A stretch of 64,000 nucleotides of DNA from JBCBSZ01 sp039185015 (GCA_039185015.1 JBCDAU010000004.1:124001-188000); one strand, 5' to 3'; counted from the first letter of the stretch, positions 51,856-61,225 are shown. The notes: generated from the sequence alone by a model not told the origin. A program made the numbers and translations.

Positions 51856-53055
51856 TCAGGCGACTCGGTCGGCGGCACGGTCCACGATCATCGAGCCGAT
51901 GGCCAGCGCCGCGGTCGCAGCCGGAGACGGGGCGTTGACGACGTTGACCACGCGGTCGCTCTCGGCGAAGGCGAAGTCGTCGAGGAGGGCGCCGTCGGGG
52001 GCGAGGGCCTGGGCCCGGACGCCAGCAGGCGCAGCGACGATGTCGCCGACCTGGAGCTCGGGCACGAGCTTCTGGAGCGCCTTGACGAACGCCCGCTTCG
52101 AGGCGGACCGCCACATCTCACCCATCCCGGTGCGCCAGTACTTCCGGGCGAGCACCCGGAACGCCGGTGAGGAGAGCACCTCCCACAGATCGCGGTGGTC
52201 GACGTCACGCCAGCGGTATCCCTCGCGAGCGAGGGCGAGCACGGCGTTCGGGCCGCACTCGACGCCGCCGTCGATCATCTTCGTGACGTGGACCCCGAGG
52301 AAGGGGAACGCCGGATCGGGCACCGGGTAGATCAGCGTGCGACACAGGTGGCGGGCGTGGGGCTCGAGCTCGTAGTACTCGCCGCGGAAGGGCACGATCG
52401 CTGCCGGGCTCGTCTGGCCCGACAGCGCGGTGATGCGGTCGGAGTGGAGGCCGGCGCAGTTGACGACCAGGTCGGCCTCGAGCTCGTCACCGCCGGCCTC
52501 GACGACGCTGCCGCCGGAGACCGAGCGGAACCCGGTCACGGGCGAGCCGGTGCGGACCTCACCCCCGGCCTCGCCGACCAGCTCGGCGAGCTTGGCGCAC
52601 ATCCCGACGTAGTCGACGATGCCGGTGTCGTGGACGTGGAGGGCGGCGATGCCGGCAGCGTGCGGCTCGATCTCGCGCAGGCGGTCGGCGCCGATGCGCT
52701 CGCAGCTCACACCGTTCTCGCCGCCGCGACGTTCGAGCTCGTCGAGGCGGGTGATCTCGTCCTCGGAGGTGGCGACGACGACCTTGCCGCACAACTCGAA
52801 GTCGACGTCGTGCCGCTCGCAGAACTCGATGAGCTCCGCCCGACCCTGACGGCAGGTCCGGGCCTTGAGCGAGCCGGGCACGTAGTAGAGCCCGGAGTGG
52901 ATGACGCCGGAGTTGCGACCGGTTTGGTGCAGCGCGAGCTCCGGCTCCTTCTCCAAGACGGTCACGGTGGCCTCGGGCCACCGCTCGGTCAGCCGGTGAG
53001 CCGTGGAGAGGCCGACGATGCCGCCACCGATGACGACGACGCGCCTCGGGCTCAT
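51856..53055 (-). CDS. lhgO: L-2-hydroxyglutarate oxidase
   Basis: A 399-residue FAD enzyme oxidising L-2-hydroxyglutarate to 2-oxoglutarate. VVVIGGGIVGLSTAHRL is the FAD Rossmann motif, LALHQTGRNSGVIHSGLYY is the very characteristic LhgO segment, VVNCAGLHSDRI the second FAD contact, and the end has PSPAATAALAIGSMI. Its ATG overlaps the ThiD-like gene stop (ATGA, 53052-53055), so it is the second gene of that transcript. The pairing with a vitamin kinase has no obvious metabolic logic. Confidence 0.92.
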   Translation of the reverse strand: MSPRRVVVIGGGIVGLSTAHRLTERWPEATVTVLEKEPELALHQTGRNSGVIHSGLYYVPGSLKARTCRQGRAELIEFCERHDVDFELCGKVVVATSEDEITRLDELERRGGENGVSCERIGADRLREIEPHAAGIAALHVHDTGIVDYVGMCAKLAELVGEAGGEVRTGSPVTGFRSVSGGSVVEAGGDELEADLVVNCAGLHSDRITALSGQTSPAAIVPFRGEYYELEPHARHLCRTLIYPVPDPAFPFLGVHVTKMIDGGVECGPNAVLALAREGYRWRDVDHRDLWEVLSSPAFRVLARKYWRTGMGEMWRSASKRAFVKALQKLVPELQVGDIVAAPAGVRAQALAPDGALLDDFAFAESDRVVNVVNAPSPAATAALAIGSMIVDRAADRVA

Positions 53056-53852
53056 CGGTTCCACCCCAGCTGGTCGAGCGGGCCGTGGCCGGCGCCCAGC
53101 CGCCACTCGGCTCCACCTCGCAACGCGGCGTCGACGACATCGACCGCGGTGCGGACCGCGGTGAGCACGTCGTCGTCGGCTCCGAGGCGCACCGCGAGGG
53201 CGGACGACAACGTGTCGCCGCTGCCATGGTCGTTCACGGTGTCGAGTCGGGGGCGTCGGAGCTCGGTCACCTCTCCGGCGTAGCAGATCACATCGATCAC
53301 ATCGGCACCTGGAAGCGCACCTCCAGTGATCATCGCCGCCTCGACACCGAGCTCGACGAGCGCCATGGCGGCGTCTCCCATCCCGGCGGCGTCCTCGACC
53401 GGCAGTCCGGTGAGGAGTCGGGCCTCGTGCACGTTCGGGGTGACGATCCGACCGGCCGGCAGCAGCTCGTCACGGTAGGCAGCGAGCAGCTCGTCACCGG
53501 CGAGGGGGCGGCCGTGCCGATCGGCGAGGACCGGGTCGACGACCAGGTCGGGCAGCAGCCCATCCCTCGCCAGGACGGCGACGGCCCGAACCGTGTCGGG
53601 CACCAGCAGGAGACCGGTCTTGGCCGCAACCACGGTGAGATCGCCGGTGACGGAGGCGATCTGATCGACGACGAGATCGGTCGGCAGCGGCAGCGCGCGG
53701 TGCACCCCGGTGGTGTCCTGCGCCGTCACCACGGTGAGGGCGAAGGTGCCGTGGGCGCCGAGGGAGGCGAACGTGCGGAGGTCGGCGGCGAGGCCGGCGC
53801 CGCCGGCGGGATCGGCACCGGCCACGGTCAGCGCGACGAGTGGGTCGCTCAT
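53052..53852 (-). CDS. thiD: Hydroxymethylpyrimidine/phosphomethylpyrimidine kinase
   Basis: A 266-residue ribokinase-fold enzyme of thiamine synthesis (phosphorylates HMP and HMP-P). LTVAGADPAGGAGLAADLRT and VVTAQDTTGV are the substrate and fold signatures, AKTGLLLV and DPVLADRHGR follow, and NDHGSGDTLSSALA is the anion-hole/catalytic Asp motif. The family also includes pyridoxal kinases, a lesser possibility. Start ATG 53852. It diverges from the gcvP leader, with 95 nt before the riboswitch begins. Confidence 0.85.
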   Translation of the reverse strand: MSDPLVALTVAGADPAGGAGLAADLRTFASLGAHGTFALTVVTAQDTTGVHRALPLPTDLVVDQIASVTGDLTVVAAKTGLLLVPDTVRAVAVLARDGLLPDLVVDPVLADRHGRPLAGDELLAAYRDELLPAGRIVTPNVHEARLLTGLPVEDAAGMGDAAMALVELGVEAAMITGGALPGADVIDVICYAGEVTELRRPRLDTVNDHGSGDTLSSALAVRLGADDDVLTAVRTAVDVVDAALRGGAEWRLGAGHGPLDQLGWNR

Positions 53853-53946
53853 CGCGCCCAACGCGCCGACAACCCACCGTTCGTGAGCCGGGAGAAGCTG
53901 GGGGGCAGCACGTGCGGCACGGTACCGTGAAGCTCGCCATCGACAT

Positions 53947-54121
53947 CGTGCGGGAGAGACCCACCTCGAGTGGGCGCCGAAGGAGCAACCGCCCCGGAAT
54001 CTCTCAGGCACCCGGACCGCACGGGGCAGGCACCGCTGGAGAGCGGGTCGGGTTCGCCCGGCCCCACCGACGGGGGAGGGTCGCTTCGGCGACCGAACGC
54101 TCTCAGGTCACCGGACAGCGG
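53947..54121 (+). promoter_or_regulatory. Tandem glycine riboswitch
   Basis: Two glycine aptamers in series. Aptamer 1 (53947-54023): P1 CGTGCGG/CCGCACG, with the consensus GGGAGAGACC, GCCGAAGGAGCAA, ATCTCTCAGGCA and GGACCGC. Aptamer 2 (54033-54121): P1 CCGCTG/CAGCGG, with GGAGAGC, CACCGACGGGGGAGGG, CGCTCTCAGG and GGACAGCGG. The linker is about 9 nt. It should switch on gcvP when glycine is abundant. Known to precede glycine-cleavage genes widely. Confidence 0.93.
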
Positions 54122-54156
54122 GGGCACCAACCCACGAGCCGTGAGAGGTGCCAGCC

Positions 54157-56994
54157 ATGTCCGCACGCCCGGGCGAGACCACGTTCGCCGACCGCCACAT
54201 CGGACCCCGCGACGGCGACGTCGCCGAGATGATCGCGGCGCTGGGCTACTCATCGCTCGACGAGCTGATCGCGACCGTGGTCCCCGACTCGATCCGTGAC
54301 GGCTACGTCCCGGCGCTCCCACCCGCGGCGAGCGAGCGGGAGGTGGCCGCCGAGCTGGCCGAGCTGGCGGCCAGCAACGTCGTCCGCCGGCCGATGATCG
54401 GCCTCGGCTACCACGACACGATCACCCCGCCAGTGATCCGTCGGAACCTGCTCGAGAACCCGGCCTGGTACACCGCCTACACGCCCTACCAGCCGGAGAT
54501 CTCGCAGGGCCGCCTCGAGGCGCTGCTGAACTTCCAGACCGCGGTCGCCGACCTCTCCGGCCTCCCGCTCGCCAACGCCTCCCTGCTCGACGAGGGCACC
54601 GCAGCAGCCGAGGCGATGACCATGGCCCGCCGGGCGTCGAAGGCACAGAGCGACACGTTCCTGGTCGACGCCGACTGTCACCCGCAGACCATCGACGTGG
54701 TCAGCACCCGCGCCGAGCCGCTCGGCCTCAAGGTCCGGGTCGCGAAGCTCGGCAACGAGATCGACACCGACGTGTTCGGCGTGCTGATCCAGTACCCGGG
54801 CTCGTCGGGCGAGATCGCAGATCCGACGCCGATCATCGAGCAGGTCCACGCCGCCGGCGGACTCGCCGTCGTCGCCGCCGACCCCTTGGCGCTGACCCTG
54901 CTCACTCCCCCCGGTGAGCTCGGCGCTGACATCGTCGTCGGCTCCACCCAGCGCTTCGGTGTCCCGCTGTTCTACGGCGGCCCGCACGCCGGCTACATCG
55001 CTACGACCGAGGCGCACCGCCGGACGCTGCCCGGTCGCCTCGTCGGCGTGTCGGTCGACGGCGCCGACCGCCCGGCGCTTCGCCTCGCGCTCCAGACCCG
55101 CGAGCAGCACATCCGCCGCGAGAAGGCCACCTCCAACATCTGCACGGCCCAGGTGCTCCTGGCCGTCACCGCCGGCATGTACGCCGTGTGGCACGGCCCC
55201 GAGGGCCTGACCCGCATCGCGACCGAGGTCAACGAGTCCACCAACCGCCTCGCCGCTGCGGTCCGCACCGCCGGCGTGGAGATCGTCAACGACCGCTGGT
55301 TCGACACCCTCACGCTCCGGGTCCTGGGCCGAGCCGATGCCGTCGTCGAGGCCGCTCGGGAGCGCGGCGTCGAGCTGCGTCGGGTCGATGCCGACCACGT
55401 CGGTGTGGCCTGCGACGAGACCACCACCGACGCCGAGCTCAGCGCCGTCGTCGAAGCGCTCGGCGGCGGCGAGGTCCCCGCCGCAGCCGAAGCGACGATC
55501 CCGATCGAGCTGCGTCGCAGCTCGACGTTCCTCGACCACCCCGTCTTCCACCAGCACCGATCCGAGACCGACATGCTGCGCTACCTGCGCAAGCTCTCCG
55601 ACCGCGACGTGGCCCTCGACCGGGCGATGATCCCCCTCGGCTCGTGCACGATGAAGCTCAACGCCACGACCGAGATGGAGCCCATCTCGCTGCCCGGGTT
55701 CGCCGGGCTGCATCCCTTCGCTCCGCTCGATGCCGCCGCGGGCTATCAGCAGCTCATCGGCGACCTCGAGACCTGGCTCGCCGAGGTCACCGGCTACGAC
55801 GCCGTGTCGCTGCAGCCCAACGCGGGCAGCCAGGGCGAGCTCGCCGGACTGCTGGCGATCCGCCGCTACCACGAGGACCGGGGCGACAACGCCCGCCGGC
55901 TCTGCCTCATCCCCGAGTCCGCCCATGGGACCAACGCCGCCAGCGCAGTCATGGCCGGCCTCACGGTCGGCGTCGTGCGCTGCGACGACGAGGGCAACGT
56001 CGACCTCGACGATCTCCGGGCCAAGATCGAAGCCCATCCTGACGAGCTGGCCGGCGTGATGATCACCTACCCGTCGACCCATGGGGTCTACGAGGAGACG
56101 GTCGCCGAGCTGTGCGGCATGGTCCACGACGCCGGGGGCCAGGTCTACGTCGACGGCGCCAACCTCAACGCCCTCGTCGGCGTCGCCCGGCCCGGCCACT
56201 TCGGCGCCGACGTCTCGCACCTGAACCTCCACAAGACGTTCTGCATCCCCCACGGCGGTGGCGGTCCCGGCGTCGGTCCGATCGGCGTGCGGGCGCACCT
56301 CGCCCCGTTCCTGCCGAACCACCCGTTGGTCCCCGAGGCCGGCCCGGCGACCGGCCCCGGCGCCATCGCCGCCGCCCCGTGGGGCTCGGCCGGCATCCTC
56401 CCGATCCCGTGGGCGTACATCCGCCTCATGGGAGCCGAGGGCGTGACCGAGGCGACCAGGCACGCCGTGCTCGCCGCCAACTACGTCGCCCACCGGCTGC
56501 AGGGACACTACGAGGTGCTCTACACCGGACGCGACGGGCTCGTCGCCCACGAGTGCATCATCGACACCCGGCCGCTCAAGGACCACGCCAGCGTCGACGA
56601 CATCGCCAAGCGGCTCATCGACTACGGCTTCCACGCCCCGACGATGTCGTTCCCGGTCGCCGGCACACTGATGATCGAGCCGACCGAGTCGGAATCGAAG
56701 GCCGAGCTCGACCGGTTCTGCGACGCCATGATCGCCATCCGCGACGAGATCCGCCGGGTCGAGTCGGGCGAATGGCCGGCAGACGACAACCCGCTGGCCA
56801 ACGCCCCGCACCCGGCCGAGGACCTCCTCGGCGCCGAGTGGACCCACCCCTACAGCCGGGAAGAGGCCGCTTACCCGGTCCCGGGTCTGCGGAAGGACAA
56901 GTACTGGGTTCCGGTGAGCCGCATCGACCAGGCCTACGGCGACCGCCACCTGGTCTGCAGCTGCCCCCCGATCACCGACTTCGTCGACGACTGA
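54157..56994 (+). CDS. gcvP: Glycine dehydrogenase (decarboxylating), P protein
   Basis: A 945-residue single-chain P protein of the glycine cleavage system; it decarboxylates glycine and passes the aminomethyl group to the lipoyl H protein. Opens with TTFADRHIGPRDGDVAEMIA. The PLP Lys693 lies in HLNLHKTFCIPHGGGGPGVG, preceded by VYVDGANLNALVG. Both homologous halves are present, so it is the fused homodimer type. The gcvT and gcvH genes are not adjacent. ATG at 54157 after GAGAGG; controlled by the tandem glycine riboswitch upstream. Confidence 0.95.
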   Translation: MSARPGETTFADRHIGPRDGDVAEMIAALGYSSLDELIATVVPDSIRDGYVPALPPAASEREVAAELAELAASNVVRRPMIGLGYHDTITPPVIRRNLLENPAWYTAYTPYQPEISQGRLEALLNFQTAVADLSGLPLANASLLDEGTAAAEAMTMARRASKAQSDTFLVDADCHPQTIDVVSTRAEPLGLKVRVAKLGNEIDTDVFGVLIQYPGSSGEIADPTPIIEQVHAAGGLAVVAADPLALTLLTPPGELGADIVVGSTQRFGVPLFYGGPHAGYIATTEAHRRTLPGRLVGVSVDGADRPALRLALQTREQHIRREKATSNICTAQVLLAVTAGMYAVWHGPEGLTRIATEVNESTNRLAAAVRTAGVEIVNDRWFDTLTLRVLGRADAVVEAARERGVELRRVDADHVGVACDETTTDAELSAVVEALGGGEVPAAAEATIPIELRRSSTFLDHPVFHQHRSETDMLRYLRKLSDRDVALDRAMIPLGSCTMKLNATTEMEPISLPGFAGLHPFAPLDAAAGYQQLIGDLETWLAEVTGYDAVSLQPNAGSQGELAGLLAIRRYHEDRGDNARRLCLIPESAHGTNAASAVMAGLTVGVVRCDDEGNVDLDDLRAKIEAHPDELAGVMITYPSTHGVYEETVAELCGMVHDAGGQVYVDGANLNALVGVARPGHFGADVSHLNLHKTFCIPHGGGGPGVGPIGVRAHLAPFLPNHPLVPEAGPATGPGAIAAAPWGSAGILPIPWAYIRLMGAEGVTEATRHAVLAANYVAHRLQGHYEVLYTGRDGLVAHECIIDTRPLKDHASVDDIAKRLIDYGFHAPTMSFPVAGTLMIEPTESESKAELDRFCDAMIAIRDEIRRVESGEWPADDNPLANAPHPAEDLLGAEWTHPYSREEAAYPVPGLRKDKYWVPVSRIDQAYGDRHLVCSCPPITDFVDD

Positions 56995-57002
56995 GCGCCC
57001 GG

Positions 57003-57076
57003 CACACGGCCCGGCCGCAGCCCGTCAGGGCGGGGACCTCGGGAGGAGGCTGGGGCCGCGGGGCCCCAGCCGGGTG
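57003..57076 (+). repeat. Structured intergenic element, copy C (probable terminator)
   Basis: Between convergent gcvP and speB. The conserved box at 57024-57056 (GTCAGG, GGGGACC, GGGAGGAGG) is nearly identical to copy A. It is followed by a perfect 10-bp hairpin GGCTGGGGCC (57048-57057)/GGCCCCAGCC (57062-57071) with a 4-nt loop. Confidence 0.65.
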
Positions 57077-57883
57077 TCAGCGCTGCTCGACCATCGCGCC
57101 GAGCAGCTCCTTCACGAGCTTGCCGCCGAGCATGGCGGTCATGTCGTGGTGGTCGCGGCGCGGGTTGACCTCCACCACGTCGGCGCCGACGAGTCGCACC
57201 CCGTCGGCGTCGGCGACCTGGTGGACCAGACCGAGGACCTGCCGCGTCGTCAATCCACCCGGCTCGTGGTGGGACACGCCCGGGGCGAACGCCGGGTCGA
57301 GTCCGTCGACGTCGATGGTGACGTACACGTCGCCGTGCACGTCGGGGAGGCGACCGTCCCATCCGCTGGCGGTGTGGGTCTCGACGCCAAAGCGCTCGGC
57401 CTGCTCGTGTTGATGCGCGGTCGCCGTCCGGATCCCGAACTGCACGAGCCGCTGGGCGAGGCCTCCCTCCATGATCCGGGCGAACGGACAGGCGTGGCTG
57501 AGCCGGTCGCCGTCGAGCTCGTCGTAGAGGTCGGGGTGGGCGTCCACGTGCAGGATCGTGAGCGACGGATGTCGGGCGGCGAGCGCGGAGACCAGTGGGT
57601 AGGTGACGAGGTGGTCCCCCCCGATGGCGACCAGCGGGGCATCGAGCTCACCAGCCGCCGTTCGGATCTGCTCGACCGCGGCCGCCGACCCGTCCGGCAC
57701 GTCGAGGTCCCCGGCATCGCGCCACCGACCGAGCTCCGGGTCCAGGTCGATGCCCCGCTCCGTCGACCAGTTCGCCGACCCGGCGTGGAGCACGCGGCGG
57801 ATCGCAGCCGGCGCCTCCGCGGGTCCACGCAGGAAGGACGACGCACCGTCGAAGGGGAGACCGAGCAGGACCGGAACCGACAT
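57077..57883 (-). CDS. speB: Agmatinase/arginase-family ureohydrolase
   Basis: A 268-residue Mn2+ enzyme of the ureohydrolase family. Metal motifs: VAIGGDHLVTYP, LHVDAHPDLYDE, and DVYVTIDVDGLDPAFAPG, then SHHEPGGLT. The family splits agmatine to putrescine and urea, or acts on arginine or guanidino acids. Agmatinase is the commonest for this length and motif set, but the substrate is not proven, so the symbol is provisional. ATG start with CAGACT 6 nt upstream. Convergent with gcvP. Confidence 0.82.
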   Translation of the reverse strand: MSVPVLLGLPFDGASSFLRGPAEAPAAIRRVLHAGSANWSTERGIDLDPELGRWRDAGDLDVPDGSAAAVEQIRTAAGELDAPLVAIGGDHLVTYPLVSALAARHPSLTILHVDAHPDLYDELDGDRLSHACPFARIMEGGLAQRLVQFGIRTATAHQHEQAERFGVETHTASGWDGRLPDVHGDVYVTIDVDGLDPAFAPGVSHHEPGGLTTRQVLGLVHQVADADGVRLVGADVVEVNPRRDHHDMTAMLGGKLVKELLGAMVEQR

Positions 57884-57915
57884 GGTGGGAGTCTGCCGCG
57901 CCGCCGATGCCGGGA

Positions 57916-57921
57916 TACCTT
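57916..57921 (+). promoter_or_regulatory. Putative leaderless promoter -10 of the CoA-transferase gene
   Basis: TACCTT, 6 nt, then ATG at 57928, the start that also fits the protein family. Confidence 0.45.
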
Positions 57922-57927
57922 CCCGGG

Positions 57928-59079
57928 ATGCTCGATCTGCTCGACGGAGTGCGGGTCGTCGACCTGACGACCATCATCCTCGGCCCCTACGGCACCCAGA
58001 TCCTGGGGGACCTCGGCGCCGACGTGGTCAAGGTGGAGACGCCCTCCGGCGATCTCCTCCGCTACGCCCGGCCGGGACGCTCCGACGATCTCGGTGCGAC
58101 GTTCCTCGGCTTCAACCGGAACAAGCGCTCGATCACCCTCGACCTCAAGAGCGACGACGGGCGCGATGCGCTCGACCGCCTCCTCGCCTCAGCCGACGTA
58201 CTGGTGCACAACATGCGGCCCGCAGCGGCCGATCGGCTCGGACTCGGACTCGACGAGGTGAGCGAACGTCACCCACACCTCGTGTACGTCCGCTCCCCCG
58301 GCTTCGACCAAGACGGGCCCGACAAGGACCGCCCGGCCTACGACGACGTCGTCCAGGCCGCCTCGGGCTTCGCCGGGCTGATGGCCGGACCCGCGGGCGG
58401 CGAGCCGCAGTACGTGCCCAGCGTCGTGTGCGACAAGGTCGGCGGGCTCCACCTCGCCATCGCCGTCCTCGCCGGACTCGTCAACAAGGAGCGCAACGGC
58501 GGTGCCGGCCGGCGGATCGAGGCACCGATGTTCGAGAGCATCGTCTCGTTCCTCCTGAGCGAGCACCTCTCGGGACACAGCTTCGAGCCGCCCCTCGGCC
58601 CGGTCGGCTACGCCCGCGTCGTCGACCCCGGTCGGCGTCCGTACCGCACCGCCGATGGCTTCCTCGGCGTCTTGCCCTACGACACCGGTCACTGGCAGCG
58701 GATGCTGCGGCTGCTCGGTCGGGACGATCTCGCCGAGGCACGGTGGGTGGCCGAGCCGGTCGAGCGGGCGGGCCGGGTCGGCGAGCTCTACCAGGCACTC
58801 GCCGACGGCCTCCCCGCCCGGACCACCGCCGAGTGGGTGGCCGCCATCAACGAGGCCGACATCCCGTGCTCGCCGGTCGCCCACCCGGCCGACCTGCTCG
58901 ACGACGAGCACCTCGAGACGGTCGGGATGTTCCCCGTGGTCGATCATCCGACCGAGGGACGCATCCGCCAGGTCCGCTCACCGTTCCGCGATCGGGACGG
59001 CCACGAGCCTCGCCCCGACCGCCCCGCGCCCGGCCTCGGCGAGCACGACGACGAGGTGCTCGGTCCGCTGCGGCCATGA
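57928..59079 (+). CDS. CaiB/BaiF-family (class III) CoA transferase
   Basis: A 383-residue formyl-CoA transferase-like enzyme that moves CoA between carboxylic acids. VVDLTTIILGPYGTQILGDL is the family opening, VKVETPSGDLLR carries GADVVKVE, FLGFNRNKRSITLDLK and VLVHNMRPAAADRLGL follow, and the likely catalytic Asp is in PAYDDVVQAASGFAG. Such enzymes serve in fatty-acid, steroid-like (racemase) or aromatic acid catabolism. The ATG at 57928 (MLDLLDGVRVVDL) fits the family start. Confidence 0.88.
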   Translation: MLDLLDGVRVVDLTTIILGPYGTQILGDLGADVVKVETPSGDLLRYARPGRSDDLGATFLGFNRNKRSITLDLKSDDGRDALDRLLASADVLVHNMRPAAADRLGLGLDEVSERHPHLVYVRSPGFDQDGPDKDRPAYDDVVQAASGFAGLMAGPAGGEPQYVPSVVCDKVGGLHLAIAVLAGLVNKERNGGAGRRIEAPMFESIVSFLLSEHLSGHSFEPPLGPVGYARVVDPGRRPYRTADGFLGVLPYDTGHWQRMLRLLGRDDLAEARWVAEPVERAGRVGELYQALADGLPARTTAEWVAAINEADIPCSPVAHPADLLDDEHLETVGMFPVVDHPTEGRIRQVRSPFRDRDGHEPRPDRPAPGLGEHDDEVLGPLRP

Positions 59080-59142
59080 GTGGCTCGCACGGGAGGGCAC
59101 GTTCGGCGAAGATTGTGCCCGAACGACGAGGGGACTCCCGAC

Positions 59143-60660
59143 ATGAAGCAGCTGACCGGCCTCGATGCTTCGTTCCTGTACATGGAGACCTCGACGACCT
59201 ACGGGCACGTCAACGGGCTCAGCATCTACGAACGCCCCACTCCCGAGTTCGACCCGTACCAGGTCGTCAGGGAGCGCTTCGGTTCGCTGGTCGGTCACCT
59301 GGAGCCGTTCCGTCGTCGCGTCGTCGAGGTCCCGATGGGACTCGACCACCCGTACTGGATCGCTGACCCCGACTTCGATCTCGACTTCCACGTCCGCCAG
59401 ATCGGACTCGCCCGACCGGGCAACGACCAGCAACTCGCCGAACAGGTCGCCCGCATCATCGGCCGGCCGATGGACCGCAACCACCCCCTCTGGGAGGTCT
59501 ACGTCTTCGACGGTCTCGAGGGCGATCGCTGGGGGCTGCTGACCAAGTTCCACCACGCCACGATCGACGGCGCGTCGGGCGTGATCATGATGCAGCTGAT
59601 CAACAGCGACACACCGGATGCCCCCTGGCCGTTCGACGACGTGGAGTGGGAGCCCGACGAGATCCCGAGCGACGGTGACCTGCTCCGCCGAGCCGTGGGG
59701 AACCTGGCCGCGAACCCGTTGCGGGCGACGCGATTCCAGCTCCGCCTGCTCCGCGACATCGCCGAGTCGGCCGGGCTCGGCAGCGTCGGCGACATCGCCA
59801 AGCAGTCCCGCAAGATGCTGACCGCCGCCATCGGACGCTCCGAGGACGCCGAGTCGGTCAGGTCCCAGCTGCGCAACGTGTCGCTGCCTCCCGTCCAGGC
59901 CCCGCCGACGCCGTGGAACCAGCCGGTCGGACCCCATCGTCGCTTCGCCCTCCGCAAGGAGCGGTTGTCGAACATCAAGACGCTCAAGGACGCCACCGGT
60001 GGCACGGTCAACGACGTCGTCATGGCCGTCTGCGCCGGTGCCCTGCGCGAGTACCTGCTCGCGCGGGACGAGCTCCCCGAAGGCCCGCTGCAGGCGATGG
60101 TGCCGGTGTCGATCCGGACGGGCGAAGAGGACGATCCGTGGACCAACCGGGTGTCTGCGATCGTCGCCGAGCTCCCGACCGACTGCGACGACCCCCTCGA
60201 GCGCGTCGCCCGCTGCCGTGACGCCATGGCCGACGCCAAGCGCCAGATGGACCTGGTCCCCGCCGACACGATCGCCGAGGCGACCGACTACACATCGCCG
60301 GTTGTGGCCACCGCAGCGGTGCGCCTCGTCGCTCGCCTGTCGAGCCGGGTGACGCTCCCCATCAACGTGGTCATCTCGAACGTGCCCGGTCCCCGCAAGC
60401 CGCTGTACTTCGCCGGCGCGAAGCTCGAGAACTACATCCCGGTCTCGACGATCACCAACGGGGTCGGCCTGAACATCACGGTGCACAGCTACGAGGACCA
60501 GCTCGACTTCGGCCTCGTCGCCGATCGTGACCTCATCCCGGATCTGCAGGGCCTCGTCGATCTCCACATCGCCGAGATCGACCGGTTGTTCGAGCTGACC
60601 GGAGCCGAGCGGAACCCGCGGGTCGACGAGGAGCGTGCGGTCGTCGAGGTGGCCGAGTAG
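59143..60660 (+). CDS. Wax ester synthase/diacylglycerol acyltransferase (WS/DGAT)
   Basis: A 505-residue membrane-associated acyltransferase making wax esters or triacylglycerol from acyl-CoA. Opens with MKQLTGLDASFLYMETS; catalytic HHATIDG is at 137-143; VPVSIRTGEEDD and VISNVPGPRKPLYFAG are the other conserved blocks, and GVGLNITVHSYEDQLDFGLV is at the end. It indicates neutral-lipid storage, common in actinobacteria. ATG at 59143, with GACGAGGGG upstream. It follows the CoA transferase by 63 nt and may be co-transcribed. Confidence 0.93.
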   Translation: MKQLTGLDASFLYMETSTTYGHVNGLSIYERPTPEFDPYQVVRERFGSLVGHLEPFRRRVVEVPMGLDHPYWIADPDFDLDFHVRQIGLARPGNDQQLAEQVARIIGRPMDRNHPLWEVYVFDGLEGDRWGLLTKFHHATIDGASGVIMMQLINSDTPDAPWPFDDVEWEPDEIPSDGDLLRRAVGNLAANPLRATRFQLRLLRDIAESAGLGSVGDIAKQSRKMLTAAIGRSEDAESVRSQLRNVSLPPVQAPPTPWNQPVGPHRRFALRKERLSNIKTLKDATGGTVNDVVMAVCAGALREYLLARDELPEGPLQAMVPVSIRTGEEDDPWTNRVSAIVAELPTDCDDPLERVARCRDAMADAKRQMDLVPADTIAEATDYTSPVVATAAVRLVARLSSRVTLPINVVISNVPGPRKPLYFAGAKLENYIPVSTITNGVGLNITVHSYEDQLDFGLVADRDLIPDLQGLVDLHIAEIDRLFELTGAERNPRVDEERAVVEVAE

Positions 60661-60669
60661 CCGAGGACC

Positions 60670-61137
60670 TCAGCCGAGTCCGAGCTGGGCGGAGCAGACC
60701 GGCCACGCATCCCACCCCTGCAGCTCGAGGAGGAACTCGGCGCGCATGATCTGCTCCTCTCGGGGCACCTGGTCGGCTCGACCCAGCCCACCGACCTCCT
60801 GCCACGAGTCGATGGTGAACTGGAGCCCGCCGTAGAAGGGGTCGTTGACCGACGTCCAGTCGCCGGTGGACTCGCACTCGGCCACCGCGTCCCAGAGCGC
60901 GACCCGATCGTCAGGGAGCCCGGCGACGAAGCGCTCGGCCTCGGTCCGGTCGTCCCCGCGCCGAAGGCTCCCCACGCCGAACGCGACGGCCCCGACCACC
61001 GCCACGACGACGGCGAGCGCGACGAGACGGCGAGCACCGACGCCCAGGCGCCACCACCATCCGGGGAGGGGCGCGGTCCCGGGAGGGCGACGAGCCGAGC
61101 CGCCGCGCTCATCCCTCGTCCTCCCGCCGTCCGCCAC
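60670..61137 (-). CDS. Rpf/transglycosylase-like secreted or membrane-anchored protein
   Basis: A 155-residue protein with a basic N-terminus, one membrane or signal helix (about 33-55, ARRLVALAVVVAVVGAVAFG) and a C-terminal resuscitation-promoting-factor-like lysozyme domain: WDAVAECESTGDWTSVNDPF (catalytic Glu), YGGLQFTIDSWQEVGG, and EQIMRAEFLLELQGWDAWPV. Rpf proteins cleave peptidoglycan and aid regrowth. The GTG at 61137 is supported by TAGGGT 7 nt upstream. Convergent with WS/DGAT and divergent from ParA. Confidence 0.85.
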   Translation of the reverse strand: MADGGRTRDERGGSARRPPGTAPLPGWWWRLGVGARRLVALAVVVAVVGAVAFGVGSLRRGDDRTEAERFVAGLPDDRVALWDAVAECESTGDWTSVNDPFYGGLQFTIDSWQEVGGLGRADQVPREEQIMRAEFLLELQGWDAWPVCSAQLGLG

Positions 61138-61144
61138 GACGCGG

Positions 61145-61150
61145 ACCCTA
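61145..61150 (-). promoter_or_regulatory. Putative leaderless promoter -10 of the Rpf-like gene
   Basis: TAGGGT on the minus strand, 7 nt before the GTG at 61137. It decides that start in an area without ribosome sites. Confidence 0.42.
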
Positions 61151-61225
61151 GCCCCGCAGCCGCTGCGACCCGTCGCCGCGGACCTCATCACGGGCTGCGT
61201 GTCCGGTTTCTGCCACCCTGGTGCC

